64,000 nt of DNA from Limnohabitans kasalickyi. GTDB lineage: Bacteria > Pseudomonadota > Gammaproteobacteria > Burkholderiales > Burkholderiaceae_C. Location of the stretch: assembly GCA_965234325.1 (NCBI GenBank), contig OZ248421.1:28468-92467 (forward strand), given 5' to 3'. Below the pieces are notes generated by a model, which was not told the origin of the DNA, ran no database searches, and saw only the letters and a program-made list of their open reading frames with translations. The position numbers and the translations under genes are program-made. Of the stretch, positions 1 through 9,325 are shown piece after piece (position 1 is the stretch's first letter; each line of letters opens with the position of its first letter).

Positions 1-1843
1 CTGGCCAACGCGCCTCAATACGCTGCTGTATCCCGCTTGCAGTGAGCCCGTATTGCTGCATCAGCACGCCAGGATCGCCATGCTCGGTGAACACATCTTC
101 AAACCCCATGACCAGCACTTGGCGAGAAATTTCCATGTCTTGCAAAGCCTCTATTACCGCAGAGCCAGCACCGCCCATGCGCGTGCCGTCCTCCAGCGTG
201 ACCAGCCGCTCATGCGTCAGGGCTATTTTGCGCAGCATTTTTGAATCGAGAGGCTTGGCCCAGCGCATGTTGACCACCGTGGCATTCAACGCTTGCGCCA
301 CTTTGAGGCCCTCATAGAGCAAAGGACCAAAACAAAGAATGGCCAGGCCCTCCCCTTCTCGCACGACCTCCGCTTGCCCGAAAGGCAGCGGCGATAAGTC
401 CTCTTGGACAGGCGTTCCCACGCCTGCGCCGCGAGGATAGCGAACGGTGACCGAATGGTCTTGCGCATAAGCCGTGCTGAGCAGCTGGCGGCACTCGTTT
501 TCGTCCGCTGGACAAGCCACGCTCATGTTGGGAATACAACGGACAAACGCAATGTCAAACATCCCTGCATGCGTGGGCCCATCGGCGCCCACCAACCCAG
601 CCCGGTCCAATGCGAAAACAACGGGTAAGTTTTGCAAGGCCACATCGTGAATCAGTTGGTCATAGGCGCGTTGTAAAAATGTGGAGTAGATGGCAACCAC
701 GGGCTTCATCCCCTCGCATGCCAGACCGGCTGCAAAGGTCACGGCATGTTGCTCAGCGATGCCGACATCGTGGTAACGATGGGGAAACCGTTGGCTGAAC
801 GCCACCATGCCAGAGCCCTCTCGCATGGCGGGCGTGATGGCCACCAATCGCGGGTCTTTGGACGCCATGTCACACAGCCATTGCCCAAAGACTTGGGTGA
901 ATGTAGTTTTTGAATTGACCGCGCCGACCACCCCGACGGAGGGATTGAATTTTCCGGGGCCGTGGTAAGTGACCGGATCGATTTCGGCCTTCTCATACCC
1001 CTTACCTTTGCGCGTGACCACATGTAAAAACTGTGGTCCTTTGGCTTTGGAAATTTTCTCCAGCGCATCCACCAACCCATTCACGTCATGGCCATCGATG
1101 GGTCCCACGTAGGTAAAGCCAAGCTTTTCAAAAATGGTGTTCGAATGCACCAGCGTTTGTGTTTGTTGCTCAATGTGTCTGGCCAAAGCAAACAGGGGTG
1201 GCGGTGCATTGCGCAACATCTGGCCGCCTAATTTTTTAGCCTCAGCATAGAAACGACCCGACATCAGCTCAGCCAAATATTGGTTCAAAGCACCGACGGG
1301 TGGGCTGATCGACATGTCGTTGTCATTCAAAATCACCAACACATCGGTGTTGCTGGCGCCCGCGTTGTTCAAGGCCTCGTAGGCCATGCCCGCAGTGAGC
1401 GCGCCATCACCAATGATGGCGACGGCCTTGCGCTGACTGCCTGTGAGTTGTGCGGCGACGGCCATGCCCAAAGCCGCAGAAATACTAGTGGATGAATGTG
1501 CCGTACCAAATGCGTCGTAGATACTCTCTTCACGACGTGGAAAGCCGCTCAAGCCGCCTTGTTGTCGGATGCTGCCCATCTGCGCATTACGACCGGTCAA
1601 GATTTTGTGCGCGTATGTTTGATGACCGACATCCCAAATGAGTCGATCTTGAGGCGTGTTGAACACATAGTGGAGCGCGATGGTTAATTCAATGGTCCCC
1701 AAGTTGGAGCTGAAGTGGCCACCTGTTTGCGAAACAGTCTCGATCAAACGTTCACGCAACTCAGAAGCGAGTCCAGGCAAACTCTCACGTGAATGCTGCC
1801 TCAGGTGCGAAGGCGATTGAATCCGTTCCAGTAATGCGTCCAT
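1..1843 (-). CDS. dxs: 1-deoxy-D-xylulose-5-phosphate synthase (C-terminus cut by window edge)
   Basis: Dxs condenses pyruvate and glyceraldehyde-3-phosphate, using thiamine diphosphate, in the first step of the MEP pathway. That pathway supplies isoprenoids for carotenoids and the bacteriochlorophyll tail. The frame starts at an ATG at 1843 (MDALLERIQSPSHLR) and stays open for 614 codons to the window edge, so only a few C-terminal residues are missing compared with the usual length of about 620. Visible motifs are WDVGHQTYAHKILTGR, the thiamine-binding GDGALTAGMAYEALNNAG and the catalytic-Glu region GIAEQHAVTFAAG. It is divergent from bchI across about 250 bp that carries a PpsR-like palindrome. 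A dxs copy inside a PGC is common and may be a phototrophy-dedicated second copy; that cannot be judged from this window. Confidence 0.95.
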   Translation of the reverse strand, partial: MDALLERIQSPSHLRQHSRESLPGLASELRERLIETVSQTGGHFSSNLGTIELTIALHYVFNTPQDRLIWDVGHQTYAHKILTGRNAQMGSIRQQGGLSGFPRREESIYDAFGTAHSSTSISAALGMAVAAQLTGSQRKAVAIIGDGALTAGMAYEALNNAGASNTDVLVILNDNDMSISPPVGALNQYLAELMSGRFYAEAKKLGGQMLRNAPPPLFALARHIEQQTQTLVHSNTIFEKLGFTYVGPIDGHDVNGLVDALEKISKAKGPQFLHVVTRKGKGYEKAEIDPVTYHGPGKFNPSVGVVGAVNSKTTFTQVFGQWLCDMASKDPRLVAITPAMREGSGMVAFSQRFPHRYHDVGIAEQHAVTFAAGLACEGMKPVVAIYSTFLQRAYDQLIHDVALQNLPVVFALDRAGLVGADGPTHAGMFDIAFVRCIPNMSVACPADENECRQLLSTAYAQDHSVTVRYPRGAGVGTPVQEDLSPLPFGQAEVVREGEGLAILCFGPLLYEGLKVAQALNATVVNMRWAKPLDSKMLRKIALTHERLVTLEDGTRMGGAGSAVIEALQDMEISRQVLVMGFEDVFTEHGDPGVLMQQYGLTASGIQQRIEARWP

Positions 1844-1897
1844 GATTAACTTGGTGCGAGGGTTGACGATGCCTTAATTTAACGGGATTACAAAAAA

Positions 1898-1915
1898 CGT
1901 CAAGTTAAATTGACA
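1898..1915. promoter_or_regulatory. Degenerate PpsR/CrtJ-type palindrome between dxs and bchI
   Basis: CGTCAA-N6-TTGACA is an 18-nt inverted repeat that differs from the TGTCAA-N6-TTGACA consensus (TGT-N12-ACA) only at its first base. It sits 55 bp upstream of the dxs start and about 180 bp upstream of bchI. A further TTGACA half-site lies at 1934-1939, and a TATAAT hexamer at 1921-1926 is 17 bp from the left half. The window's own ppsR makes PpsR control plausible; binding is inferred. Confidence 0.5.
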
Positions 1916-2092
1916 CTTTTTATAATTTTTAAGTTGACATCCTGGAAAAATTAGCGTTTTCCCTAGTTTTTAAATGAAAATTAGCCGAGAACCACGACCA
2001 TAAAGACACGGAGTGTAAATTTAGCTTGACAGTTAAAGGGCGTCTTTGGATGATGTGCTTTAGAGAACTTCGTGGATGAAAAGAAATCAGTT

Positions 2093-3133
2093 ATGGCAAT
2101 TACGTTTCCCTTTGCAGCGATCGTCGGACAGGACGAAATGACACTGGCCATTCAAGTGGTGGCCATTGACCCCTCCGTAGGAGGTGTGCTGGTCTTAGGC
2201 GACAGGGGCACGGGCAAATCAACCGCCGTTAGAGCTTTGGCTGATTTGTTACCGCCGATTCAAGTGGTCAAGGGTTGCCCTTACAAGTGTGACCCCACAA
2301 AACCTGCTCAAGCCTGCCCCGTGTGTCAGCCTGAAAAACCCTTGAACGCGCCAGCATCCGGCAAATTGGTCACAGAAAGTAGGCCTGTGGCTGTGGTGGA
2401 CTTGCCGTTGGGCGCCACAGAAGACCGCATTGTGGGTGCGCTCGATTTAGAAAAAGCCCTCTCGCAAGGCATCAAAGAATTTTCACCGGGCCTGCTCGCC
2501 CAGGCCAACCGTGGCTTTTTGTACATCGACGAAGTGAATTTGCTGGATGACCATTTGGTCGACCTCTTGATTGACGTCGCTGCTTCTGGTGAAAACTTGG
2601 TCGAACGCGAAGGTTTGAGCATTCGTCACCCTGCCCGTTTTGTCCTGGTGGGAAGTGGTAACCCAGAGGAGGGTGAGCTCCGTCCCCAACTGCTGGACCG
2701 ATTTGGCTTATCCGTCCAAGTCAAAACGCCCCAAGAGATTGCGCTGCGGGTGGAGGTCATCAAGCGCCGCGACGCCTTTGACAAAGACCCCGTTGCCTAC
2801 AAAGCCCAATGGCAAGAAGAAAGCGACAAACTCCAAAAACGCATCGTCAAAGCACGCAAATTGCTGGCATCGGTGACGGTTGACGATGACATGCTGACCC
2901 TGTGCGCCAGACTGTGTCAGCAGCTGGGCACAGATGGCTTGCGTGCAGAGCTGACCCTGTTGCGCGCCACCCGCGCACTGGCAGCCATGCAAGGCAGTAA
3001 AAAGGTCAAACCCGAGCACCTCAAAACCATCGCGCCCTTGGCTTTGCGCCACCGCATGCGTCGCAACCCGCTAGACGACACCGACTCAGGAGAGCGCGTC
3101 AACAGATGCCTTCAAGATATTTTGGCTGCTTGA
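2093..3133 (+). CDS. bchI: Magnesium chelatase ATPase subunit I
   Basis: BchI is the AAA+ ATPase that, with BchD and BchH, inserts Mg2+ into protoporphyrin IX, the first committed step of bacteriochlorophyll synthesis. The protein (346 aa) shows Walker A GDRGTGKST at about residues 36-44, a cysteine-rich insert (KGCPYKCDPTKPAQACPVC) and Walker B GFLYIDEVNLLDD, with arginine-finger regions typical of the family. I chose ATG 2093 (MAITFPFAAIVGQ) because family members begin close to the FPFxAIVGQ motif. A GTG at 2072 in the same frame would add seven residues, and neither start has a strong Shine-Dalgarno. bchD follows after 9 nt, so the two form an operon. Confidence 0.95.
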   Translation: MAITFPFAAIVGQDEMTLAIQVVAIDPSVGGVLVLGDRGTGKSTAVRALADLLPPIQVVKGCPYKCDPTKPAQACPVCQPEKPLNAPASGKLVTESRPVAVVDLPLGATEDRIVGALDLEKALSQGIKEFSPGLLAQANRGFLYIDEVNLLDDHLVDLLIDVAASGENLVEREGLSIRHPARFVLVGSGNPEEGELRPQLLDRFGLSVQVKTPQEIALRVEVIKRRDAFDKDPVAYKAQWQEESDKLQKRIVKARKLLASVTVDDDMLTLCARLCQQLGTDGLRAELTLLRATRALAAMQGSKKVKPEHLKTIAPLALRHRMRRNPLDDTDSGERVNRCLQDILAA

Positions 3134-3142
3134 GGCGTTTGA

Positions 3143-5059
3143 ATGGCCGATGACCTGAAAGGACTGGAGACCTGGAACGATGCCATGACATCGTTGCAAC
3201 TGCTGCAAATTGATCCCCATGGCTTTGGTGGCATTTGGTTGCGTGCGCCCTTTGGTCCCGTGCGCGAGCAGTGGTTGCGGCATCTGTCGCAAGCAGGTTT
3301 GAACACCGTCAAGTTACCGGGCAACATCGATGTGGAGCGCTTGTTAGGCGGTATTGATTTGTCGCTCACGCTCCAATCAGGCCGTTTGCACATGCAATCG
3401 GGTTTGCTGCAGCAAGCTGACCAAGGTATTGTGCTGATCAGCATGGCAGAACGTTTTGCCCCAGCCCTGATTGCACCCATGACACAAGCCATGGACAAGC
3501 AGTCATTACCGCCGTTGAAAAACGACACACAAACAGACGGTCCAATTCACACTCAGTTTGGCGTGGTCGCATTGGACGAGTCCATGTATGACGACGCCCC
3601 GATGAGTCCAGCACTTCAAGAGCGGCTGGGCTTGTGGTTTGATCTGCAAGAGCTGTCGCCGTCAGACATCACAGGCGTCTCACTTGAGGCGTTGGATCTG
3701 CACAACGGACAAGACGCAGTCAGTATCAGAATCGAACCGGCTGACTTGACCCGCATGCAGCTTTTATGGCCTCACATTCAATGGACCGATGATCAAGCGC
3801 TGGCCGTTTGCAGCACGGCGCAAGGATTGGGCATTGACTCCTTACGCATCCCCACCTTGGCACTGCGCGTGGCCAGTTGTCATGCGGCTTTGCATTTGCG
3901 CAACGACGTGACGGACGAAGATTTAGCTTTTGCGGCCCGCCGCGTCTTGGCGCCACGCGCTACCCAGTTACCTGCCCCAAGCGCTTCAGAGACGGAACCT
4001 CAGAACAGCACAGCGCCCGACTCAGAGCCTGATCAAACCCCAGAGGAAGCAAACAACCCGAATCCGACCGAGCCCCCGGATACGCCAGAGCCGCCCAAGG
4101 AGGCAGTAGACACTCCGCCAACAGATGACTCCCAAGAAAACGCGGACACACAAGAGGAGGCGCCCCCAAGCACACCCTCCCCTGAGAATCTACAAGAGAT
4201 GATGATTGCTGCGGCCTTGGCCAGCCTGCCACCCGACGTGTTGGACGGCTTGCTGACAAAACCTGGTCGCAACTCAGGCAACACGTCGGGAAGAAGTGGC
4301 CAATTTCGCTCGGGCATGCAACGCGGAAGGCCTTTGCCCGCCCGCCCTGGTCGGCCGGGCGGTCATGCGCGCTTGCATGTCTTGGCCACCTTGCGCGCTG
4401 CAGCACCTAAACAACGCTTGAGGGATGGCCATCAACAAGGCCGCGTGGCCATTCGAAGCGAGGACTTTCATGTTCATCGATACCAACAACAAAATGCAAG
4501 CTGCCTGATCTTGGCGCTCGACGCGTCAGGCTCGGCCGCGCTACAACGACTGGCCGAAGCCAAGGGGGCCGTGGAGCTTTTGTTGCAACAGTCTTACGCC
4601 CGAAGAGACAGCGTGTGCATTGTGGCGTTCAAGGGCGCACAAGCACAATTGCTGCTGCCCATGACGCGGTCATTGGTGCGTGCCAAGCGTGCCATGACGG
4701 GACTGCCCGGTGGTGGCGGAACGCCCTTGGCGCTGGCCTTGAAAATGGCATGCGAACAAGGCAAGCAACTGCAACGACAAGGGGTGACCCCTATCTTGGT
4801 GGTACTCAGTGATGGCCGCGCCAACGTGAACCTGCAAGGTGTTGGGGGGCGCGCACAAGCGCAAGCAGATGCCCAGCAATGGGCGGCGCAGTGGCGACAG
4901 ACAGGCCATCGATCCCTGTGGATCGACACCTCACTTCAACCCGATGCACAAGTGCAAAACATGGCGCAGATCATGGGGGGGAGTTATATGCCGATGCCCC
5001 AAGTTCAGGCACAGCGCATGGCCACAGCTATGGAAAATTTGCGTCGACAACCGGCGTGA
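3143..5059 (+). CDS. bchD: Magnesium chelatase subunit D
   Basis: BchD bridges the BchI ATPase ring to the BchH porphyrin subunit. The 638-aa protein has a degenerate AAA-like N-terminal domain with no recognisable Walker A. An acidic, proline-rich linker follows (roughly residues 280-345, many Pro/Glu/Asp/Thr). The C-terminal half is a von Willebrand A domain whose MIDAS motif is D460-A-S-G-S464, followed by a G-G-G-G-T-P-L segment. A GAGG about 7 nt before ATG 3143 supports the start. It lies 9 nt after bchI and ends 42 nt before a convergent SDR gene. bchO, often third in a bchIDO operon, is not here; a possible equivalent lies at 41315. Confidence 0.94.
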   Translation: MADDLKGLETWNDAMTSLQLLQIDPHGFGGIWLRAPFGPVREQWLRHLSQAGLNTVKLPGNIDVERLLGGIDLSLTLQSGRLHMQSGLLQQADQGIVLISMAERFAPALIAPMTQAMDKQSLPPLKNDTQTDGPIHTQFGVVALDESMYDDAPMSPALQERLGLWFDLQELSPSDITGVSLEALDLHNGQDAVSIRIEPADLTRMQLLWPHIQWTDDQALAVCSTAQGLGIDSLRIPTLALRVASCHAALHLRNDVTDEDLAFAARRVLAPRATQLPAPSASETEPQNSTAPDSEPDQTPEEANNPNPTEPPDTPEPPKEAVDTPPTDDSQENADTQEEAPPSTPSPENLQEMMIAAALASLPPDVLDGLLTKPGRNSGNTSGRSGQFRSGMQRGRPLPARPGRPGGHARLHVLATLRAAAPKQRLRDGHQQGRVAIRSEDFHVHRYQQQNASCLILALDASGSAALQRLAEAKGAVELLLQQSYARRDSVCIVAFKGAQAQLLLPMTRSLVRAKRAMTGLPGGGGTPLALALKMACEQGKQLQRQGVTPILVVLSDGRANVNLQGVGGRAQAQADAQQWAAQWRQTGHRSLWIDTSLQPDAQVQNMAQIMGGSYMPMPQVQAQRMATAMENLRRQPA

Positions 5060-5101
5060 GCGGCGCAAAAGCACGAACGACAGCCCTCACAAGATAACCC
5101 T

Positions 5102-6040
5102 TCAAGGGCCTTCAAGGTGTTGGCTGTTGCGTGCCAATGTCCTCTCGCGCTCTCTGGGTCCAAAGCTGGATGCCAAAGCGCCTTCAGATGCCAAACCTTC
5201 GAGGTAGGACTGCTCAATCTCAGGTGCCGCTTTGAGAAGCTCGCCCTCAGCAAATGGCAGGTGAAGTAGCGCTCTGAGGGCAAATAAAATTTGCAACCAA
5301 CCCGGTATAAAAATAGCGCGTTGGCGCTTGGCGATGGCGCCAACAATGCAACGTGCTGTATCTTGCGCCGAAGTCTCTTTGTTCAAAAACTTGGGCATGG
5401 TGGCTCGCAGTCGAACAAAGCCAGGATGCAACGCCCCCTCTTCGACCAGCGGCGTTCTGACCCAACCTGCATACATCACGCCAACGCCAACTTGATGGGC
5501 CGCAAGCTCCAGCCTCAGCACATTGCCCATGGCCTCCACAGCCGCCTTGCTGGCTGCATAGGCCGACATGGCAGGCGGGTGGGCAAACGAAGATACCGAT
5601 GCATTGATCAGCACATAACCTCGCTGTTGCATCAAGGCGGGAAGCGCCGATCGAACCGTGTTGAAAACGCCCATGATGTTCACCTCCACACAGCGTTGCC
5701 AAGCTTGTGTGTCCACAAACGCCACAGGCCCGAATGCAGCGACGCCGGCATTGGCAAACACCACATCAATGCGCGACACAAGAGAAAGGGTTTGGGCTAC
5801 CACGTCTTGCATGGCTGAGAGTTGCGTCACATCGGCAACAAAAGACAAAGTGCCCTCACCGCACTGAGCGGCCACGCGCGCAAGGGGTTGCGCATCACAA
5901 TCCACCAAGATAGGAATGCCGCCTTGACTCACCACTTCTTTGGCGGTCGCAGCGCCAATGCCAGAGGCTGCACCTGTGATCAAAACAACCAAACCCGCAA
6001 GGGACACTTTTTTTGTATTTTTGGACTTTGGCCACATCAT
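5102..6040 (-). CDS. Short-chain dehydrogenase/reductase at the end of the puh-crt operon
   Basis: This is a classical SDR of about 312 aa. The NAD(P)-binding motif is TGAASGIG near the N-terminus, followed by an N-A-G segment (VFANAG). The catalytic Ser lies in INASVSSF and the YxxxK motif is Y-A-A-S-K. The substrate is unknown. The frame is open back to 6187, but ATG 6040 (MMWPKSKNTKKVSL) is preferred because it begins 13 nt after the stop of the upstream membrane-protein gene, whereas 6187 would overlap that gene by about 130 nt. It is the last gene of the minus-strand bchF...crtB operon, so it is probably co-expressed with pigment genes. A role in pigment or lipid reduction is inference only. 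Confidence 0.8.
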   Translation of the reverse strand: MMWPKSKNTKKVSLAGLVVLITGAASGIGAATAKEVVSQGGIPILVDCDAQPLARVAAQCGEGTLSFVADVTQLSAMQDVVAQTLSLVSRIDVVFANAGVAAFGPVAFVDTQAWQRCVEVNIMGVFNTVRSALPALMQQRGYVLINASVSSFAHPPAMSAYAASKAAVEAMGNVLRLELAAHQVGVGVMYAGWVRTPLVEEGALHPGFVRLRATMPKFLNKETSAQDTARCIVGAIAKRQRAIFIPGWLQILFALRALLHLPFAEGELLKAAPEIEQSYLEGLASEGALASSFGPRERERTLARNSQHLEGP

Positions 6041-6053
6041 GAAAGGGCCAGAC

Positions 6054-6506
6054 TCACGCGTTTTTGGTAACCATGAAATACACAATGGGCAGAGGAAGCA
6101 CGGTGGCAAATGCACCCGCAATTTGCCAAATACGTGACAGCCGCCAATACGCGTCACACACCGTGTCCGTGTTTTGCAACAAAGCACGCTGTTTCAATTG
6201 GATGGGCACCAAAACAAACAACCAAATCAAACCGGAAAAGCTAAGCAGAAAATAAGACCATTGAATCCATGGATGCCCTTCTGCGCCGCCAAAGTTTTCC
6301 GCCATGCCGTGGCCTGTCCAAACGACACCGAGGGAACCCATCAAGGTAAAAAGCACATCGGTGATCAGCACCATGCGGTTGCTAAATTGAATGATGGCGT
6401 GGTTACGCGTACGCTCTGCCATCAAAGCCCAAATGCCGCTCACGATGACGTTGCCTAAAAATAAGCAAGCGCACGCCAAATGAATGAACTTCAGATTAGC
6501 TGACAT
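6054..6506 (-). CDS. DUF2269-like integral membrane protein
   Basis: A 150-aa hydrophobic protein with about four transmembrane helices: LKFIHLACACLFLGNVIVSG at the N-terminus, VLFTLMGSLGVVW, WSYFLLSFSGLIWLFVLVP, and a C-terminal helix ending in YFMVTKNA. The pattern looks like the DUF2269 family of predicted membrane proteins, which has no established reaction. It starts at ATG 6506, inside the last codons of a 52-aa upstream ORF (11-nt overlap), which suggests translational coupling. Its place between crtB and the SDR puts it in the pigment operon. The family call is from pattern memory and moderately sure; the function is unknown. Confidence 0.7.
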   Translation of the reverse strand: MSANLKFIHLACACLFLGNVIVSGIWALMAERTRNHAIIQFSNRMVLITDVLFTLMGSLGVVWTGHGMAENFGGAEGHPWIQWSYFLLSFSGLIWLFVLVPIQLKQRALLQNTDTVCDAYWRLSRIWQIAGAFATVLPLPIVYFMVTKNA

Positions 6507-6654
6507 CGGAGCCTCTGGTTTGTGTGGCGCTCGCTTGCTCTGCCTCGCGCTGCTGTCGGGTCACCTCACGGGCACGACGCAGATCGCGAAACTGCCAAAC
6601 CACAAAGCACGCCCCAGCCAAAATCAAAACCAGTACTTCAAAAAGTTTCAGCAT
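6496..6654 (-). CDS. Small single-span membrane protein (52 aa) downstream of crtB
   Basis: ATG 6654 to TAA 6496 encodes 52 aa beginning MLKLFEVLVLILAGACFVVW. One N-terminal transmembrane helix is followed by a highly charged tail rich in Arg, Glu and Gln. It begins 9 nt after the crtB stop and its end overlaps the start of the DUF2269-like gene by 11 nt, a spacing expected of a genuine operon member. I recognise no family. By topology it could be a membrane anchor or assembly factor, but that is inference. Confidence 0.65.
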   Translation of the reverse strand: MLKLFEVLVLILAGACFVVWQFRDLRRAREVTRQQREAEQASATQTRGSDVS

Positions 6655-6663
6655 CACAAGTGA

Positions 6664-7761
6664 TTAACGGCTGATTCTTTCGCGCTGCTCCAAACGGCCG
6701 ATCAAATCCACCATCCATTCCACACGCTGATCGAAACTGCGAGAAGGCACTGTCCAAGGTTTTGGGCTGGCCAATGGGTGATGCTCACGACTCACGATAT
6801 CCACCAAGTAATGAATGGCGGGGACCGGACTCAATGGCACATCGGGTGCGGTTGGCGCTTTCAAGGCGACGGCAGTGGCTCGCGCAATCAAAGCCAGTTT
6901 GCGGGGCGTAGACACCACCGTACGGTGATTGACCGAATTGAGCCCTTCACGGTCTAATTGCTTGCCGATTTCGGCATAAACCAAGCGTGCAGCTTGGATG
7001 GCCGGGCGACAGTCCCAAGGCAGTTCAGACAAACCAAACTCGCCACGGCGGTAAAGCGCGTCTGCGCGCAACAGCAAACGCTGTGTGAAACCCGCAATGC
7101 GCGCATCAAAGACGGGATTGGCCAACCAAGCATCTGCGTCCATGCCAATTTCACGAAACCAAGCGCGAGGGATGTACAAGCGGCCCATTCGCGCATCATC
7201 GCCAATGTCTCTGGCAATGTTGGTCAGCTGCATCGCAACGCCCAGTTCGCTGGCGCGCGCAATGGCCGTCTCTGAGCTAGCGCCCATGATGAGCGACATC
7301 ATGGCCCCCACGGTACCCGCCACTCTGGCGCCATAGGCCTCAACATCGGCCAATGTTTCATAACGACGACCTTGTGAATCCCACAAGAAACCATCTAACA
7401 AAGCCTCTAACAAGCCAATCGGAATGCCATAGCGATGAACCACAACAGTCAAAGCCCGGTCAGCGTCCTCGGCACCAGGACGTCCTGCGTAAATAGCCGC
7501 TAGGCGCGACTTCAAATCAACCATGGCTAAGGCCGGGTCATCGCCATCGTCAATGGCGTCGTCGGCCAAACGACAAAATGCATACAAGGCAATGGCGGGG
7601 GGTCGAACTCTCACCGGCAACAAACGTGATGCGGCGAAAAAGGACTTGGACCCACCTCGCATCAATTCTGTGCAGGCTTCCAAGTCGTAAGACATGGCTG
7701 AAAGAACAGGATTGGGTGTGGGCGATGAAGCGCCCGCTTGATCACGCGAAAGATTTGACAT
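6664..7761 (-). CDS. crtB: Phytoene synthase
   Basis: CrtB condenses two geranylgeranyl diphosphates to phytoene, the first dedicated carotenoid step. The 365-aa protein carries the squalene/phytoene synthase Asp-rich motifs: CRLADDAIDDGDD (substrate-Mg site) and QLTNIARDIGDDARMGRLYIP. The ATG at 7761 lies about 20 nt inside the 3' end of crtI, so crtI-crtB are translationally linked. It belongs to the spheroidene pathway with the other crt genes in this window. Confidence 0.95.
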   Translation of the reverse strand: MSNLSRDQAGASSPTPNPVLSAMSYDLEACTELMRGGSKSFFAASRLLPVRVRPPAIALYAFCRLADDAIDDGDDPALAMVDLKSRLAAIYAGRPGAEDADRALTVVVHRYGIPIGLLEALLDGFLWDSQGRRYETLADVEAYGARVAGTVGAMMSLIMGASSETAIARASELGVAMQLTNIARDIGDDARMGRLYIPRAWFREIGMDADAWLANPVFDARIAGFTQRLLLRADALYRRGEFGLSELPWDCRPAIQAARLVYAEIGKQLDREGLNSVNHRTVVSTPRKLALIARATAVALKAPTAPDVPLSPVPAIHYLVDIVSREHHPLASPKPWTVPSRSFDQRVEWMVDLIGRLEQRERISR

Positions 7762-9325
7762 CGGGTACCACCGTTTCTAACATTTTTGCGGACATCAAGA
7801 CACTGGGAACACCTGCACCGGGCTGGCTGCTGGCACCCACCATGAAAAGTCCATCCACATCTTGGCTTCTGTTGTGTGGTCTGAACCAAGCGCTCTGAAC
7901 CAGGATGGGTTCCAAACCAAAACCCGCGCCTTTGTAAGACCACAAGCGGTCTTGAAAATCTTGTGGCGTGGTGATCTTGGAAGACACCACATGTTTTTTT
8001 AAATCGGGCAAAACGCTCTCTTGCAACACCGTGGCAATGGCATCTCGGTATTGCTCTTGGACAGCCTGCCAATCTGTCTCGCTGCTGAGGTTAGGCACAA
8101 CGGACAGTGCATAAAAACTGTCGCACCCTTCAGGTGCCAAGGAAGGATCAGTCGCAGTGGGGCGATACAGATAAAGACTGAAATCTTTGGACAGGGTGTG
8201 ATTTTTAAAAATGTCCTGCAACAAACCTTTGTAACGCGGGCCCAACACCATCATGTGGTGGGGCACGTCTTTGTACTGGCGATTGGTTCCGAAATACCAA
8301 ACGAACAAACCAGACGAGTATTTGCCTTTGGCAATCCGCTTGTCGGTCCAATGCTTTCGGTGCTGCGGTGCGACAAGGTGACGGTAAGTCCAAGCCGCAT
8401 CGCCGTTGCTCACGACGATGTCAGCCGGTAAGAACTCACCACTCGCAAGTTCGACACCCTGCGCGCGGCCATCTTTGATGCGAATTTGTGTGACGGGTGC
8501 GTTGTAACGGATAGGCACATCGCGCTCATCCAGCAGTTTCACCAACTCGCGCACGATGGCGCCTGTGCCGCCCATGGCGGAATGCACGCCCCAGCGTCGC
8601 TCTAAAGAGTGAATCAAGGCGTAGACGCAGGTCACGGAGTAAGGGTTGCCGCCAATCAGCAATGGGTGAAAACTCATCACGATACGCAGCTTGGGATGCT
8701 TGATGTGCTTGGCTACCAAGCTGTAAATGGAGCGCCATGCCTGCATGCGCACCAAATTTGGCATGGCCTTCACCACATCACCCAGTGTTTCAAAGGGCAC
8801 CATGCCCAGTTCCACAAAACCCAGCTGAAAACATTTCTCGGAAGCCACCATCAGGTTCTTAAAACCTTGCACATCTTCAGGACTGAATTTGGTAATTTGT
8901 TCGAGCATCTGCTCGTCGTTGTTGCTGTAATCAAAGTGCGTGCCATCGTCAAACCGTATGCGGTAGAAAGGCGACATCAAGCGCAGATCGACATGGTCTT
9001 TCATGTCTCGGCCACACAAGGTGAACAGCTCAGCGATGAGATGCGGCAAGGTGATGATGGTGGGCCCCGCATCGAAGGTGAAACCATCTTGCTTGTGCAC
9101 ATACGCGCGGCCCCCAGGCGCATCGAGTTTTTCCAACATTTGAACGCGATAACCTTTCACGCTCAAACGAATGGCTGCAGCAAGGCCGCCAAACCCTGTG
9201 CCAATCACGATGGCAGTGGGTGCACGAGCGCCGAGTTCAGCGCCTGAACCCCTAGGAGGGGTTGGATGCCCTCCACCGCCATCTGCGCCACCATCGGTGT
9301 TAATTGACTTGTAAAGATTTGTCAT
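7742..9325 (-). CDS. crtI: Phytoene desaturase (neurosporene/lycopene-forming)
   Basis: CrtI is the FAD-dependent desaturase that converts phytoene to neurosporene or lycopene. The 527-aa protein has the dinucleotide-binding motif AIVIGTGFGGLAAAIRL after an unusual Gly/Asp-rich N-terminal extension of about 35 residues. The C-terminal CrtI signature region includes FMVGASSQPGAGVPSVLMS. ATG 9325 (MTNLYKSIN) is preferred over an in-frame codon at 9370. The start overlaps puhE by 26 nt and the stop overlaps crtB by 20 nt. The number of desaturation steps cannot be read from sequence. A CrtA/C/D/F set in the same window points to the spheroidene branch. Confidence 0.95.
   Translation of the reverse strand: MTNLYKSINTDGGADGGGGHPTPPRGSGAELGARAPTAIVIGTGFGGLAAAIRLSVKGYRVQMLEKLDAPGGRAYVHKQDGFTFDAGPTIITLPHLIAELFTLCGRDMKDHVDLRLMSPFYRIRFDDGTHFDYSNNDEQMLEQITKFSPEDVQGFKNLMVASEKCFQLGFVELGMVPFETLGDVVKAMPNLVRMQAWRSIYSLVAKHIKHPKLRIVMSFHPLLIGGNPYSVTCVYALIHSLERRWGVHSAMGGTGAIVRELVKLLDERDVPIRYNAPVTQIRIKDGRAQGVELASGEFLPADIVVSNGDAAWTYRHLVAPQHRKHWTDKRIAKGKYSSGLFVWYFGTNRQYKDVPHHMMVLGPRYKGLLQDIFKNHTLSKDFSLYLYRPTATDPSLAPEGCDSFYALSVVPNLSSETDWQAVQEQYRDAIATVLQESVLPDLKKHVVSSKITTPQDFQDRLWSYKGAGFGLEPILVQSAWFRPHNRSQDVDGLFMVGASSQPGAGVPSVLMSAKMLETVVPDVKSFA

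Noticed and set aside
8609..9247. 212-codon plus-strand frame opposite crtI
   Set aside because: It lies entirely within crtI and shows no recognisable domain.
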